From NCBI GenBank assembly GCA_029224185.1, contig CM055202.1, positions 2,135,798-2,199,797 of the forward strand: a stretch of 64,000 bases of DNA. The letters run 5' to 3'. The notes under the pieces are model-generated. The model made no database searches, was not told the DNA's origin, and saw only the letters and a program-made list of their open reading frames with translations. Positions 11,116-21,209 of the stretch are shown piece after piece. This DNA is from Karalla daura (taxonomy: Eukaryota; Chordata; Actinopteri; Chaetodontiformes; Leiognathidae). Each line of letters opens with the position of its first letter. The stretch's first letter is position 1. Position numbers and translations under genes: made by a program.

Positions 11116-11199
11116 AGAGGTCAGAGGATGTGCAGATGCTCCTCAGCCCCGAGCTAGCGCACCTGCCGCTCAGAGGGCCCGGACACGCTGCTTTATGAA

Positions 11200-12190
11200 G
11201 GACAAAGTCCTGAGCTGTCCTCCTCCTGTCAGGCTGAGGCTCCCCTCACAGCCTCAGAGGCCGAACACTCAGAGGCAGACAGTAAATGAGTGAGTTATAA
11301 TAGAAGTATAACCAGTTAAAGTTCAGTGAGGAGCTTTTCTCTAATGTAGTTGTATGTTTAGTTTCGTTTTGCTTTCACTTCTGCCATCATCTCAGAACAT
11401 AAACAGATGCAACACTGAAGTGTCTCTTTACTCTCACTCTCTGAGTGTTCCTGGCGTCAGTCACCATGAAGGCACGTAAAGAAAGCTGAGTGGAACTCAA
11501 TGGGATGATAGCTGGAGCTCTGGCTCTGGATGGGATGATGTCTGGGTGTGGACCTGGACCGCGGTCCGCCCTCGACTATTAAGAGAAACACGCTATAAAA
11601 GAAGCATCCGAATCAGACGGTGCAGCCTGATCGTTTTCTAAAGCAACACAGTGTTGTCGTCTCTGACACTGTTACTCCTGCTTTGTCCTGGGATGGTTTG
11701 TAACTTCCTGTGTTGAGAGGAGTTCAGACGTTAAAGGTCTGGCTGAAGCTGAACTGTGAGCGAGCGCAGAGCCAGGTTAACTCTGAATGTCGTCTGGGCT
11801 GGGAACAGGAAACCCCTGAAAAGCAGATATCTCTGCTGACCACACAGTTCTGCAGCCGTTCAATAATCAAACTCATGTGAGTTCTGGGGAATAAAGCTGA
11901 GATAACCCTAATGACGCAACTGGAGTCATTTTTCCCACGTTTGATAAATTTGTTTTGGATCAAAGTTCAAAGATGAAAACATTATAAAACATTACAACCA
12001 CGATTAGTAATCTGATTTTTATGTTTCTAGTGGGGAGAGCTTAACGTGCCACAGGCTTTTGGGGTTTTTGCCGTTTGGTCTTTTATCCCCTGGAATAGGA
12101 CTGAAGGTGGTCTGGGTCGACCAGAACGTTTTATTGTTACTATTTTGTTGCTGTAAACACAGTCTGCTTCTTATAACATGACCCGAACCT
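11200..12190. other. Unique non-coding DNA, nothing recognised
   Basis: Mixed composition with no array, element or protein-like frame. Short frames, such as 11724-11963 on the minus strand, are background. Confidence 0.5.
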
Positions 12191-12197
12191 CACTGAA

Positions 12198-12725
12198 CAT
12201 GTTTACATGCACATAATAATCCAATTAGAATTAATAATAAGCGTGAGGCTCTAATCCAATTAAGAACTTTATATGGCTTTCATATGGGGTCGGCCCATTA
12301 ACACTGCATCGCGGCCGCCATGACATCACGATGATGTCAGAGCTGCAACCATGGTGTTACAATTAAAATGAAGGCTGAGCAAACCTGGCAACCCCTCCAG
12401 CAGCATCTGTCCCAGAGTGTCAACATCTGCCAGACACACCTGGACATCCAGTCCAACGTAAACTCACAGCAACAACGTGCGAGGCTCGGACGCGTCCAGG
12501 AAACCCTGGACTGAACCAACCACACACTGGACCAAAGCAAAGACCTCTGACGGCTAAACCCAACCAAACATCAAAGGTTCCACGTCATCGTCTCCAGGCT
12601 TCTGAGGCAGCGAGTTTTCAGGTCATTCACATGCACAGAGCCCAGGAGGTGACGCATGAGCGATCTCTCTCTTTTTGTTTTTATGGTAACTTCATGAGGT
12701 GCCAGAATCTGTGCATGTGATGACT
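12198..12725. mobile_element. MITE-like remnant, two blocks (weak)
   Basis: GTTTACATGCACATAATAAT at 12200, followed by repeated CCAATTAGAATTA-type cores, resembles the terminal region of foldback elements common in teleosts. A second block at 12626-12715 (CATTCACATGCACAGAG, GTGACGCATGAGC, TTTTTATGGTAACTTCATGA) also fits what I remember of that family. Boundaries and inverted-repeat pairing are not clear. Confidence 0.35.
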
Positions 12726-12769
12726 GTTGACCACAAAGTATTTGTCCTGGAAGTCTTCAAGTAAAACGT

Positions 12770-13240
12770 ATCTTTGTGAGTCATTTTAGATGAAAGAATA
12801 AAACAAAGCTGGCCTCAATCTAGCAATACAGGAAAAAGACGCTGCTACGATTGTTTCTGCTTTCTTCTTGCAAATGAATCAAGGACACAAACACACAAAA
12901 AAAAACACAGAAGCAAGAATTTACAATTAGAGGTCAGACTAAAGGAAAACTAAGCGATAAGCTGACAAACAAACACACGTCACCTCCTGAGATCTGCCCA
13001 GTATTTGACCCGTCTGGGACTGTGTGTGACACATCAACATGTGCTTTTACAGTTAGAGAGCCAGAGTTGTGACTGGAGAGCTGCAGGATCAACCCTGCAG
13101 GTCTGTCTGCACAGGCCTCGAGGCCTGACCGCTCCCTGTGCATTTTCCTGTCAGTATCCAGGATCTGACCCACAACTCCAGTCCAACCACGAGAGCATAA
13201 TGCATACCAACAACTCAATATAAATAGGGATGAAGATAAA
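12770..13240. other. Non-coding DNA, no gene seen
   Basis: Mixed unique sequence with a short A-rich run near 12898. Nothing is recognised. Confidence 0.5.
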
Positions 13241-13245
13241 GAGGA

Positions 13246-13298
13246 GCAACTGGTTGACCCAGCGGTTGGTGCGCGCTGCCCTGGACGGTGGCGGGTTG
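13246..13298 (+). mobile_element. tRNA-like SINE remnant (weak)
   Basis: GACCCAGCGGTTGGTGCGCG at 13256 resembles the A-box part of tRNA-derived fish repeats (GGCGCAGTGGTTAGTGCGCG type). The similarity ends after about 50 bases. Confidence 0.3.
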
Positions 13299-13389
13299 TT
13301 CTTTTGATTTTTCTCCCTCCGTCTTTATATCCACTAAAAACGTCAAGCAGATGCTTTATGGACCACACCACGCAGGGTTAAGACGGAGT

Positions 13390-13760
13390 GAAATGAAATG
13401 CAGAGCGTTGTCTGGCTGCAGAGGGCCCGCGCCCATGTGTCATTCATCTGCGCTTGGAGTGCGTGGAGCGAGGGAAGCGCCTGCATCGCTCTCCATCATC
13501 CCGAGCCGCTCCGGTCACGTTGCACAAGAATGTACCTTGGTTTACATGGGCCATCATTTCTAAGTGATGAAACGTGTAAACCGAAACACATTCTTTGGCA
13601 GCGCGGCCGGGTCCAGAGGTAATATTATGAGAAGAGATATGGCCCCGGTCGCTCTGCCTGGGGTCGCCTCGCATGAGGGGAAGCACCGCGAGGCGGAGAG
13701 GCGAGCTGCAGGTCCACGTTCTGCTGCCTCCAAACCCCCGAATACCAGAATCTGTCTGCG
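13390..13760. promoter_or_regulatory. GC-rich enhancer- or promoter-like block
   Basis: Complex CpG-containing sequence with TGGGCCATCATTTC near 13547, GTAATATTATGAGAAGAGAT near 13619 and several CGC patches. Overlapping frames on both strands are background. No splice-flanked exon is evident. Confidence 0.3.
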
Positions 13761-13769
13761 TCTGCGTCC

Positions 13770-15050
13770 CGCTCCTTTTTTCAGTAGCGGCTCAGGTTTT
13801 ATGATGTGCTGCTTGACAAATAAAATCCCTTTGGTATGCTTCATGTTAAGCCTTTCTCATGCACTATTATGTAATATCAATGACTGGGTGTATAAATATT
13901 TAACAGACTGTTACACAGACTTATGAATATGTGTGGCTCTGCACATCTTCCCCTTGATCGTTATGAAAACAACAAATTATTTGAGCTTTGGCCCAACTCG
14001 GTACCTCCTAGGTGAAATCCATCTCCAGGCAGCTCAGATGAAACTTTATTTTACATTGATGTGACACTGATTGAACAAGGAGATTGGTTACGAAACATCT
14101 GAGGGATGTTTACAGCTGTGAAAAGCAGCTTTTGGGCACTTTTTTCCTCATTTTCTTTTTGATCTGCTGTTCATTTTGGCCGTGTTGCAGCTTGTTGCAT
14201 GAGATTTTAGAAAAAACGTAATTTTTTTAACAAATGTTCTTCTCTTTTACACTCTTTTATACAAACATGTAAACAGTACACACAAAAAACTGCTGAGAAA
14301 TCATCTTTTCTGGAATTAAACTCTTCACAAAAACTAAATAGATTATTTTGGCTATAAATAGCAGGAGGACTGGGACGGGGCTTTGGTGGTAGACAGAGGT
14401 TTGGATATGTCAAAGATTATCAATAAAGTCGATCTGATTGTATTAGTATTTTCTGTGTAGTGCCAGACACTCCCCATTGAGTTCTATTGAAACCACCTTA
14501 CTTCCATTACACTAGAAAATAATGCATTCTGCAATGTCAGCGTTTCATCCTGGATAAGTAGTGATATCTGACATTTTTACCTCAGCCAAACAGACTCAAC
14601 TGTTTTACTATTAGGCCGATGCATGAAACTCTAGTGTTCTTAGGGTAGTAAATCTGAGGAGGGTGCAAAGGTTAAGGTGATGGTCTAACCTGAGGCTCTC
14701 AGGCCTGTCTCATCATTCATTTGTTTGAAACACCCAATCAATCAATAAATGATCAGGGTAAGCTGAGAATATGAAATCAGGCCTGAGGATTTGCTGGCAT
14801 CCTTTTATCTTTCTGGCTGATTGAACACATTTTTCGTCCACGTCTTTGCGCTGAGACAAATCTCCGTTAACGCCCAGGAACAGCAAACGAGCCAAGATAA
14901 ATGAGCAACAAAAGCATTTCTGGGATCATTTATGTTTTTTTGACACGTTTCCATTTGTCTCTGATCTGTCTGCAGCCAGGTACCGAGCAGTGGATCGGGG
15001 GCACACGTGTGTCCTGCTGCTCTGTATATACATTCGTTAAAGCGGTTTCA
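13770..15050. other. AT-rich non-coding DNA
   Basis: Long AT-rich unique stretch with many short stops in all frames and no tandem repeats or recognised elements. Confidence 0.55.
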
Positions 15051-15059
15051 TTGGTTGCA

Positions 15060-15500
15060 CATGTGGACATCTGTAGTTCACGTGACGTCTGTGAGAAAGC
15101 GTTGGAGCGGCCGGCCGACGTGTCCGTCGCTCAGCGGCATGGCGGGACAATCAAAGCCAGCGCAGCCCGGAGGCTGCAGAGTCTGAATGTCAACACGGTT
15201 CTTCCTCGCTGCACATTCCTGCCCAAAGTCCAGGCAACAGTCAAAGGGAGCGGCCAATTACAGCGCAGCCGCCTGCGTCACTTCTCTGTTTACTTCCCAA
15301 ATGTTGGCGGCCTTTTTGAAGCCGTTTCCTTGTGTGTGTGTGTGTGGAGGGGGGGGCTCCTCACCCCCGCCCCTCCCTCCCCCCGCCTCTCCCTGCAGCG
15401 TCTGCTCAGGTTCCACCCGGGCCGCGCTCTCTGCAGCAGAAGCTTCAGAGCTGTCACTCAGCCCGGCTGCACTCGGCTTCATCCCCAAGAAGAACATCTA
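15060..15500. promoter_or_regulatory. CpG-containing block with GT and G runs
   Basis: Mixed GC-rich sequence (CGGCCGGCCGAC near 15108, TCACGTGACGTC near 15076 with an E-box CACGTG) is interrupted by (GT)n plus a G7 run at 15331-15356. Several frames are open across it but none is protein-like. It may be regulatory; no transcript evidence is visible. Confidence 0.3.
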
Positions 15501-15593
15501 ACTTCTCCTTGTTTGACACAATGAGAACAGGCGCTTGTTTACGTGTGTTACACAATCACTGTCTGATCCTGTGAGAGCCAATAAAAAAAACAT

Positions 15594-15621
15594 GGGGGTG
15601 GGGGGTGTGGAGGGGGGGGGT
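15594..15621. repeat. G-rich run
   Basis: Four or more G-runs of five to nine bases in under 30 bases, so G-quadruplex formation on the plus strand is possible. Confidence 0.75.
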
Positions 15622-15629
15622 TACACTCC

Positions 15630-16180
15630 ACATCAGGGAATACGTATTCACCATTACCCAGCTACCTGTCAGTCACACATTGATCCTTTATTAGTCTTTA
15701 GAAACGACTCAGTAACACCTTGTCTTGCAGGATCATAATTTACCATCACTGAGCCGTATTTCTTATTACAGCTTATTGATAGGAAGTGAAGAGGTTGAAG
15801 AGGAGGCATCTCTAGACATCCACTAGTTAGTACAGACTTCATTTACAGTCATTTAGAGGGAGAGTGACTGGCACTGAGGCCTAAACTGAACAAATCTCAT
15901 ATATCATGTTCAACTCTCACTTCAGTTCTCAATTCAATTGTAATAAGAGGTGAAACTCTCCTCAGGAAGCAGCTGGTGAACAGTGAATCTGTGATTCCTA
16001 ACCTTAAGTGCCACCAGAGGTTTTTGTTCACTGTACATATGATTCACATTTACATGCTTCGACTGCAGTGATTTTAAGAGATTAATCAGTCGAACTCTCC
16101 TCCTGTAAACACACTCTGGCATGCAGTCTGTCGTCCTCTGGACCTCCATCTGTCTTACACCCAGGTTGTTGTGTGGTTTC
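15630..16180. other. Unique non-coding DNA, nothing recognised
   Basis: Mixed composition, no array, no element, no protein-like frame. Confidence 0.5.
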
Positions 16181-16860
16181 ACTCAACGCCTTACGTGGCG
16201 CTGAGCACATCCGCCAACCGCACACGTGTAGAAGCGTGCCGACTGCAACATGTGGGGAACACATTCACGGTATGCCAACACCAAAGCAAAGAAGAAAACA
16301 TGCTGAGGACGGCCTGCTGTGTGCTGGTCCTGGTGGCTCCGCTTTGTTCTGCGGTCCTCAGGTTCTTCAGGGACTCCGTCCCCCGAGCTCAGCACCTGCT
16401 CGGTGGAGCAGACGGAGCCAGCCCGGCCGCTCGAGCCATTTCACCCACCTCGTCTGTGTCCGTGTGGCGGAGGCGGCGGGATGCGAGCGGCGACCGGGTG
16501 GAACGGTCTCTGATTGGAAGCATCCGGCGTGATGCTGTGAAACAGCCAGACCCCCCCCCCCCCCCCCCCCACCCGAGATCCAAAAGGCAGCGCTCGAGAG
16601 ACGGGCGGAAAATTTCCAGAAACTGATCTGCTGCAGAAAGGGCTGCAGGAAATATTGTCTGCTGATAATTCCCCTCGTCTTTCTCTGCCGAGCCACTGAA
16701 ACTGCTGGTGTCATAAAAGCTGCTGTTGACCTATAGGAAGCCGCGGCCCCGGGCCAGCTCCAGCAGGCTCCCTGGGCCGTGAAACCAGAGAAATGGCAGC
16801 GCTACTGGGAGCAGGGATAGTGACTCAAAGAGTCCCATTCAGCAGTCAAACACTGCTCCC
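16181..16860. promoter_or_regulatory. CpG-rich block and enhancer-like flank
   Basis: GC-rich sequence at 16180-16550 (repeated CGG/GCG) runs into a pure C20 homopolymer at 16551-16570. It is followed by complex sequence with GTCATAAAAGCTGCTG near 16709 and GCCGCGGCCCCGGGCC near 16740. Overlapping frames are background. A promoter or enhancer is possible but unproven. Confidence 0.3.
16551..16570. repeat. C20 homopolymer
   Basis: An uninterrupted run of 20 C. Such runs are error-prone in sequencing, so the true length is uncertain. Confidence 0.9.
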
Positions 16861-16869
16861 AGGGGTGTA

Positions 16870-17560
16870 AACTATACAAGCTCAACTATACAAAGATCAC
16901 ACCTTCTGCGTTGTTACCTAAATGGAGTTATTGATCCTTATTTTTCATTAATCATTACAGTAAATTGCCAACACCATCTCTGACCTTATCAGCGTCGTGT
17001 TGAGGTTTGGATAAAACATCGACACGAGATCAAACAATAGCGAGTGTGAGGGTCACAGCATGAGGAGAACCAGGTTTATCTGTTCATTTCTCTGATTTGC
17101 AACATACCAGGGCTGCAGAGAGCTGGAGAAGACTGAACATGGACCTTGACAGTACTTGACTTTGACCCTGGAAAACAAACGAGTCGTTGACCTTTCACCT
17201 GCTGTTAAAAACGCAGCTTTACAAAACTCAGGATTAGACTGAGAATGACTTTAAATCACGGTTGCAAACTGTGGAAGTCTGATTAGAGGGAATGGGATCA
17301 AACATCAAACATTGTTCAGGTACAGCATGTAACAGTACAACTACATGTTGTATGCAATCAATATTAACATGAACATAGGACTTAGGAAATACACCCTGGA
17401 CATGTCTACTGTGAGGGAGACCTCACCATAGATTTATTTCATTCATTTTGTGGAATATGACCAACTCTTTATGGGCTTCCTAAAGTTGCATCCATAGGAG
17501 GATTTCCATCACACCTAGAGAAGCTGAATAGATAGAAAAACTGCAGCATTTGGAAAGCGT
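16870..17560. other. AT-moderate non-coding DNA upstream of the candidate exon
   Basis: No array or element is recognised. It would be intron or 5' flank if the 17.58 kb exon is real. Confidence 0.45.
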
Positions 17561-17584
17561 GTTCATGCCCTGGTGTGTCTTCAG

Positions 17585-17837
17585 ACCTGTCTGCTCAGTG
17601 TGATGGAGAGCTGTTCCCCTCAGACCAGAGTGTGCGCTACATGTGGACAGACGAGCAGACTCAACTGTTTCTAAATCCAATTAAAATGCGTTATAAAACC
17701 ATGGGAACACAAAATGTTTTGGACGCTCATTTTCCTCAAAGTGGAGTCTTGTGGGAAGAGATTTCACAAAAATTACGGGACATCTCAAGCAAAGACTTCC
17801 CGGCTCGGGCTCGAAGCGTCCTTCAACGGAAACACCT
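17585..17837 (+). CDS. Candidate partial coding exon, Myb/SANT-like domain (possibly decayed)
   Basis: One plus-strand frame is open from about 17536 to a TGA at 17839-17841. Its translation contains YMWTDEQTQLFL (from about 17638), a basic stretch, then LWEEISQKL (from about 17746). The two tryptophans are 36 residues apart. This W-T-x-E-x-T...W-x-x-I-x-x-x-L pattern is seen in Myb/SANT-like (trihelix, MADF-type) DNA-binding domains, including those of PIF/Harbinger transposons and genes derived from them. There is no upstream ATG in frame. A splice acceptor is possible at 17583-17584 (GTGTGTCTTCAG) or 17597-17598 (TGTCTGCTCAG), and a consensus donor GTGAGT begins at 17838. The C-terminal third (DFPARARSVLQRKH) fits the domain less well. 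No companion exon or transposase is recognised nearby. It may be a real exon, a decayed transposon gene, or chance; the family assignment is from memory of patterns. Confidence 0.35.
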
Positions 17838-18083
17838 GTGAGTCACATTCATGCTCGGCACGTCTTAATTCTCCAAACATCGCTTTTACGTTTTAAAACC
17901 CTGCAGCAGAGACGCGTGCTCCTCTGGGCTCGGTGCGTTCCCGACCGTGCAGACGTTTCACGGCTCTGCCTCGACGCCGTGTGAGCCGTGAGGTAGCAGC
18001 AGGGAGTCAAACCAGGACGCTTCAAACGTCAAAGGGGAAAAAAGAAAACAAAATGTTTGTGCAGATTCTGATCTCTCCGGGAG

Positions 18084-18500
18084 TGTGTTTACATGGCAGT
18101 AACTCAATCATCCCAGAGAAGAGCAATATTCTGGTCATTGCTGTCAAATAAATACCTTAACAGAATTAAGCAATCAGTGAGTATGACGAGCATGTGCCTG
18201 CGGTGGAATATGAGAGCTGTGTGGGGGAGATTAGCGGTGCACGCTGCAACCTCATCGCAGGGAGAAACCAGTCCGATAAAACAGGGTTCACGCTCAAACT
18301 CCTCCGGGCTCCGACCTGACACTTTGCGAACACTTTTCCCCCCGAAACTGAAATCCTGCCTGTCGTCTCCTGCCCGTCGCATCCATCTGGATAATAGCTG
18401 AACTGTTGTCGGGGTTACAGCAAATCATGTAAAGACCTTAATCTAACTATTACCATAATCTGGATTTTCACAGTAATCGAGTTGTTTGTCTGTGTGAATA
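18084..18500. mobile_element. MITE-like element (possible foldback)
   Basis: GTGTTTACATGG at 18084 and CATGTAAAGAC at 18426 are near-perfect inverted copies of a GTxTTTACATG motif about 340 bases apart. Outside the second lies CCTTAATCTAACTATTACC followed by CATAATCTGGATTTTCACAG, typical of a widespread fish foldback repeat whose ends contain GTTTACATG and TAATCxGATTA motifs. No open frame is present inside. Exact ends and target-site duplications were not resolved. Confidence 0.45.
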
Positions 18501-18694
18501 TTGCTTTCAAGTGTTATATGACTCATGTTTGACTAAAATAACCCGGCCGCCTGCTGCTGTCCCCCGCTGCCTCCCAGCACCTCCTCACACACCAATCAAT
18601 ATGAATATTAAGACTCCATAATCTGGGACTGGTGCTTTCTCCAAGTGCAGGGGGGCAAAAAGAAATCCAGTTCCAGCGCCCTGCACCTCACACA

Positions 18695-18706
18695 GTGTGT
18701 GTGTGT

Positions 18707-18762
<56 letters not shown>
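18695..18762. repeat. (GT)n microsatellite, 68 bp
   Basis: A GT array with one A substitution near 18711. Confidence 0.95.
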
Positions 18763-18763
<1 letters not shown>

Positions 18764-18843
18764 GGTCATTAAGCACACGTTTAGCACATTAAACAATTAG
18801 GCTGTGAAAGGAGAACACATGGGGGAGGTGGGGTGCATACATG

Positions 18844-18854
18844 CGTGTGTGTGC

Positions 18855-18892
<38 letters not shown>

Positions 18893-18900
18893 CCCCCCCC
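18844..18900. repeat. Compound (GT)n(GA)n plus C8
   Basis: GT with C substitutions to about 18873, then nine GA dinucleotides, then a C8 run. Confidence 0.95.
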
Positions 18901-19017
18901 AAACATTCAACAATGGGAGCACACACATGTCAGGGTGCATATGGGCGAAGGATATGATGAACATAACCATGCACAAGCTGAAAATAATGGAGTACCTGTT
19001 AGATCCCAACATGCAAA

Positions 19018-19240
19018 ATGTGTGTGTGTGGGGGGGGGGGGTGGGAACAAGAAGATAAACGGGGGGGGGTTGAGGCAGCAGCTGTCCAGAGTGTGTGACG
19101 AGAGGAATAAAGAGCAGGGGAGGAAGGAATGGAGGCAGGAAGGGAGGGAGGATGGAGAGGGAAAACTGAGGGGGGGCAAGAAGGGGAAGAGCTGTCAATC
19201 AAGAGGAGTGGAGGAAAGAGAAGGAGGGGAGGCAGAGTTA
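19018..19240. repeat. GT/G-run and purine-rich tract
   Basis: (GT)n flows into G11 near 19030 and G9 near 19062, followed by GGAGG/AGGAA-rich purine sequence to about 19240. G-quadruplex or triplex potential is evident. The frames that stay open here are by-products. Confidence 0.85.
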
Positions 19241-19292
19241 CACTCCCCAAAAGATGCAAAAACAGTCATTCATCCCTGCACGTTATTAAGTC

Positions 19293-19313
19293 TTTTTTTT
19301 GGGGGGGGGGGGG
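19293..19313. repeat. T8G13 homopolymer junction
   Basis: Eight T followed directly by thirteen G. Length is likely unstable or imprecisely sequenced. Confidence 0.9.
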
Positions 19314-19457
19314 TGCAAATCCACCGGGATGAAAAGCACCGGATTATCTGAAACACAGTGTGTGTAAAACAGTATCAGTGTGAGCCAGAGTCCTGCTCCC
19401 TCTCACTCTGCCCCACAACCACGCTGCCTCACTATACCAGCAAAGTGACTAATTAAC

Positions 19458-19749
19458 GTGTGTGTGTGTGAGTGGGTGTGTGTGTGTGTGTGTGTGTGTC
19501 TGGGCGTGTGTGTGTTTCTGTGCATGTGTGTGTATGTGTGTGTGGTGTGTGTGTGTGTGTGTGTCTGTGCGTGTCTGTGTGCATGTGTGTGTGTGTGCGT
19601 GTGTGTGTGTGTCTCTGTGTGTGCATGTGTGTGTGTGCATGTGTGTGTGTGTGTCTCTGCGTGTCTCTGTGCGTGTCTCTGTGTGTGTGTGCATGTGTGT
19701 GTGTGTGTGTGCGTGTGTCTGTGTGTGCATGTGTGTGTGTGTGTGTGTG

Positions 19750-19789
<40 letters not shown>
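19458..19789. repeat. Compound (GT)n array, about 330 bp
   Basis: The longest satellite of the window. GT blocks are separated by GC, TC and CA interruptions (GTGCATGTG, GTCTCTGTG), and the right end is a purer GT run. Six frames are open across it, giving Cys/Val or His/Thr repeat peptides that are not genes. Such alternating purine-pyrimidine DNA can adopt Z-form. Confidence 0.97.
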
Positions 19790-19793
<4 letters not shown>

Positions 19794-19961
19794 GGATGCT
19801 TGGAGCTGCTGGTGCCACCAGCTGCCAGCAGTGTCACAGGGTTACTGGGGCCTTGAGCCACACAGATAATCAGCTTTATTAGTGCTGCCGCTAAAACCAA
19901 TTTAAGAGCAGACTAGAGGGATCAGACGGGCCAGCTGTCCACACCAGCGCCTGGCCAGGCA

Positions 19962-19998
19962 CCCGGCCCCGGGGCCGGCCCGGGCCCGGGCCCCGGCC
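19962..19998. repeat. 37-bp stretch of G and C only, self-complementary
   Basis: An uninterrupted G/C run containing the perfect palindrome GGCCCCGGGGCC (19965-19976) and CGGGCCCG. It directly abuts the following hexamer array. Confidence 0.85.
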
Positions 19999-20153
19999 TC
20001 AGTCTCAGCCTCAGTACCAGCCTCAGCCTCAGCCTCAGCCTCAGCCTCAGCCTCAGCCTCAGCCTCAGCCTCAGCCTCAGCCTTAGCCTCAGCCTCAGCC
20101 TTAGCTCCAGTCTCGGCCTCATCCTCATCTCCAGCCTCAGCCCCAGCCTCAGC
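19999..20153. repeat. 6-bp satellite (CAGCCT)n
   Basis: About 25 copies of CAGCCT, with diverged copies (CAGTCT, CCTTAG, CATCCT) mainly at the edges. The minus frame gives a Leu/Arg-rich repeat peptide without gene support. Confidence 0.95.
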
Positions 20154-20159
20154 CGACTG

Positions 20160-20380
20160 TGTGGTGCCAGCTGAACTGTGTGAGGAGGCTTATTAACACA
20201 GTGAGACGCGGGTCCCAAATATCACCCTGACCACAAACACACTACAGCGAGGAGTCACATTACACAACATGTGTTTTTCCTTTCATTTGTTTTGTAGTTT
20301 AGTTTAGTTAGTTTTTCCATTTATTATGATTAACAAAAAAAATAAGCTATTTTTTTCCCAGTGTGTCTGAATTCATATGA
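20160..20380. other. AT-rich non-coding DNA
   Basis: No feature beyond short TTTAGTTTAG repetition near 20295-20312. Confidence 0.5.
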
Positions 20381-20382
20381 CT

Positions 20383-20465
20383 TGTCAAAGTGCTGGAGAA
20401 CTTAGAAGAAAAGTCTAGAAAGTGCTTGAATTAGGTTTTGTAAAAAAAAGTGTATAAACCCTCAT
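20383..20465 (+). mobile_element. Degenerate dispersed-repeat end (family with AAAGTGCTTGAA...GTGTATAAACCCT)
   Basis: AGAAAGTGCTTGAATT at 20418 and AAGTGTATAAACCCTC at 20448 match the terminal consensus I recall for a repeat abundant in fish genomes, whose reverse strand begins AGGGTTCATACACTTT. The element is truncated. The class was not established. Confidence 0.45.
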
Positions 20466-20857
20466 AGTTAAACCCATTATCAAAACAGGTCACATGGCAC
20501 TGTGTCACTACAACCAACCACAATCTAAACACTGCTCAGACCTTGAAAAAACAACAAAACTGATGCAAGGATTTCAAGCACCTGTAACAATCCTGTGAGC
20601 ATATTCATGTACTCGCCCACCGTTACAGAGCTGGATGTCTGTTGTTCTCATCATAATCCCACTGTCATCATTGTGAGTGTGTATGTATTTGTATGATTAT
20701 GCAATCCAGCATATTTCAAACCTTGGAAATCCAAGCACCCATGTAATATCTGTAAAAGTTCCTTTTGCTCTGCTATTGATACAGAATTTGTTGTTCATAA
20801 CATAACACTTCTATTATAACACAACGCTGCTATTATTGTACTAATGATTTCAGTATA

Positions 20858-21198
20858 GAAAAGGATTGAAAAGTGCTGGTAAAGACTGAAAATTGACCTT
20901 AAGTGTTTGAATCTCATTTTAATCAGAAACCTTAGAACTAGAATTTGTCAACTTAAGAATTTTTTAACATGCATTTATGTTCCACACTGTTTCAATGGCT
21001 TCTAATCTGGCAGAGTTTACAGAAAGCGGTTTTAGGATTCTTCTTCTTCTGATCATGAAACAGGGCTTGGATTGTTTCCAGTCTCTTAGCTTCTCTTTTT
21101 TTGTGGAATATTTTGCGTATTTGTATAATAGCCATCACAGCATTCAGGTGCTGGAAAACCTTGAAATGGGCATTTGAAAGTGCTGTACGAGCCCTGAC
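20858..21198 (+). mobile_element. Second degenerate copy of the same repeat type
   Basis: AAAAGTGCTGGTAAAGACTG at 20869, AAAATTGACCTTAAGTGTTT near 20889 and TGAAAGTGCTGTACGAGCCC at 21175 follow the same pattern as the 20.4 kb block and in the same orientation. The interior is AT-rich and undefined. Confidence 0.4.
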
Positions 21199-21209
21199 AA
21201 CTTGTTTTC

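Noticed and set aside
19403..19900. Six long Cys/Val and His/Thr frames
   Set aside because: They are translations of a compound GT array; all frames stay open because GT lacks stop codons in these phases.
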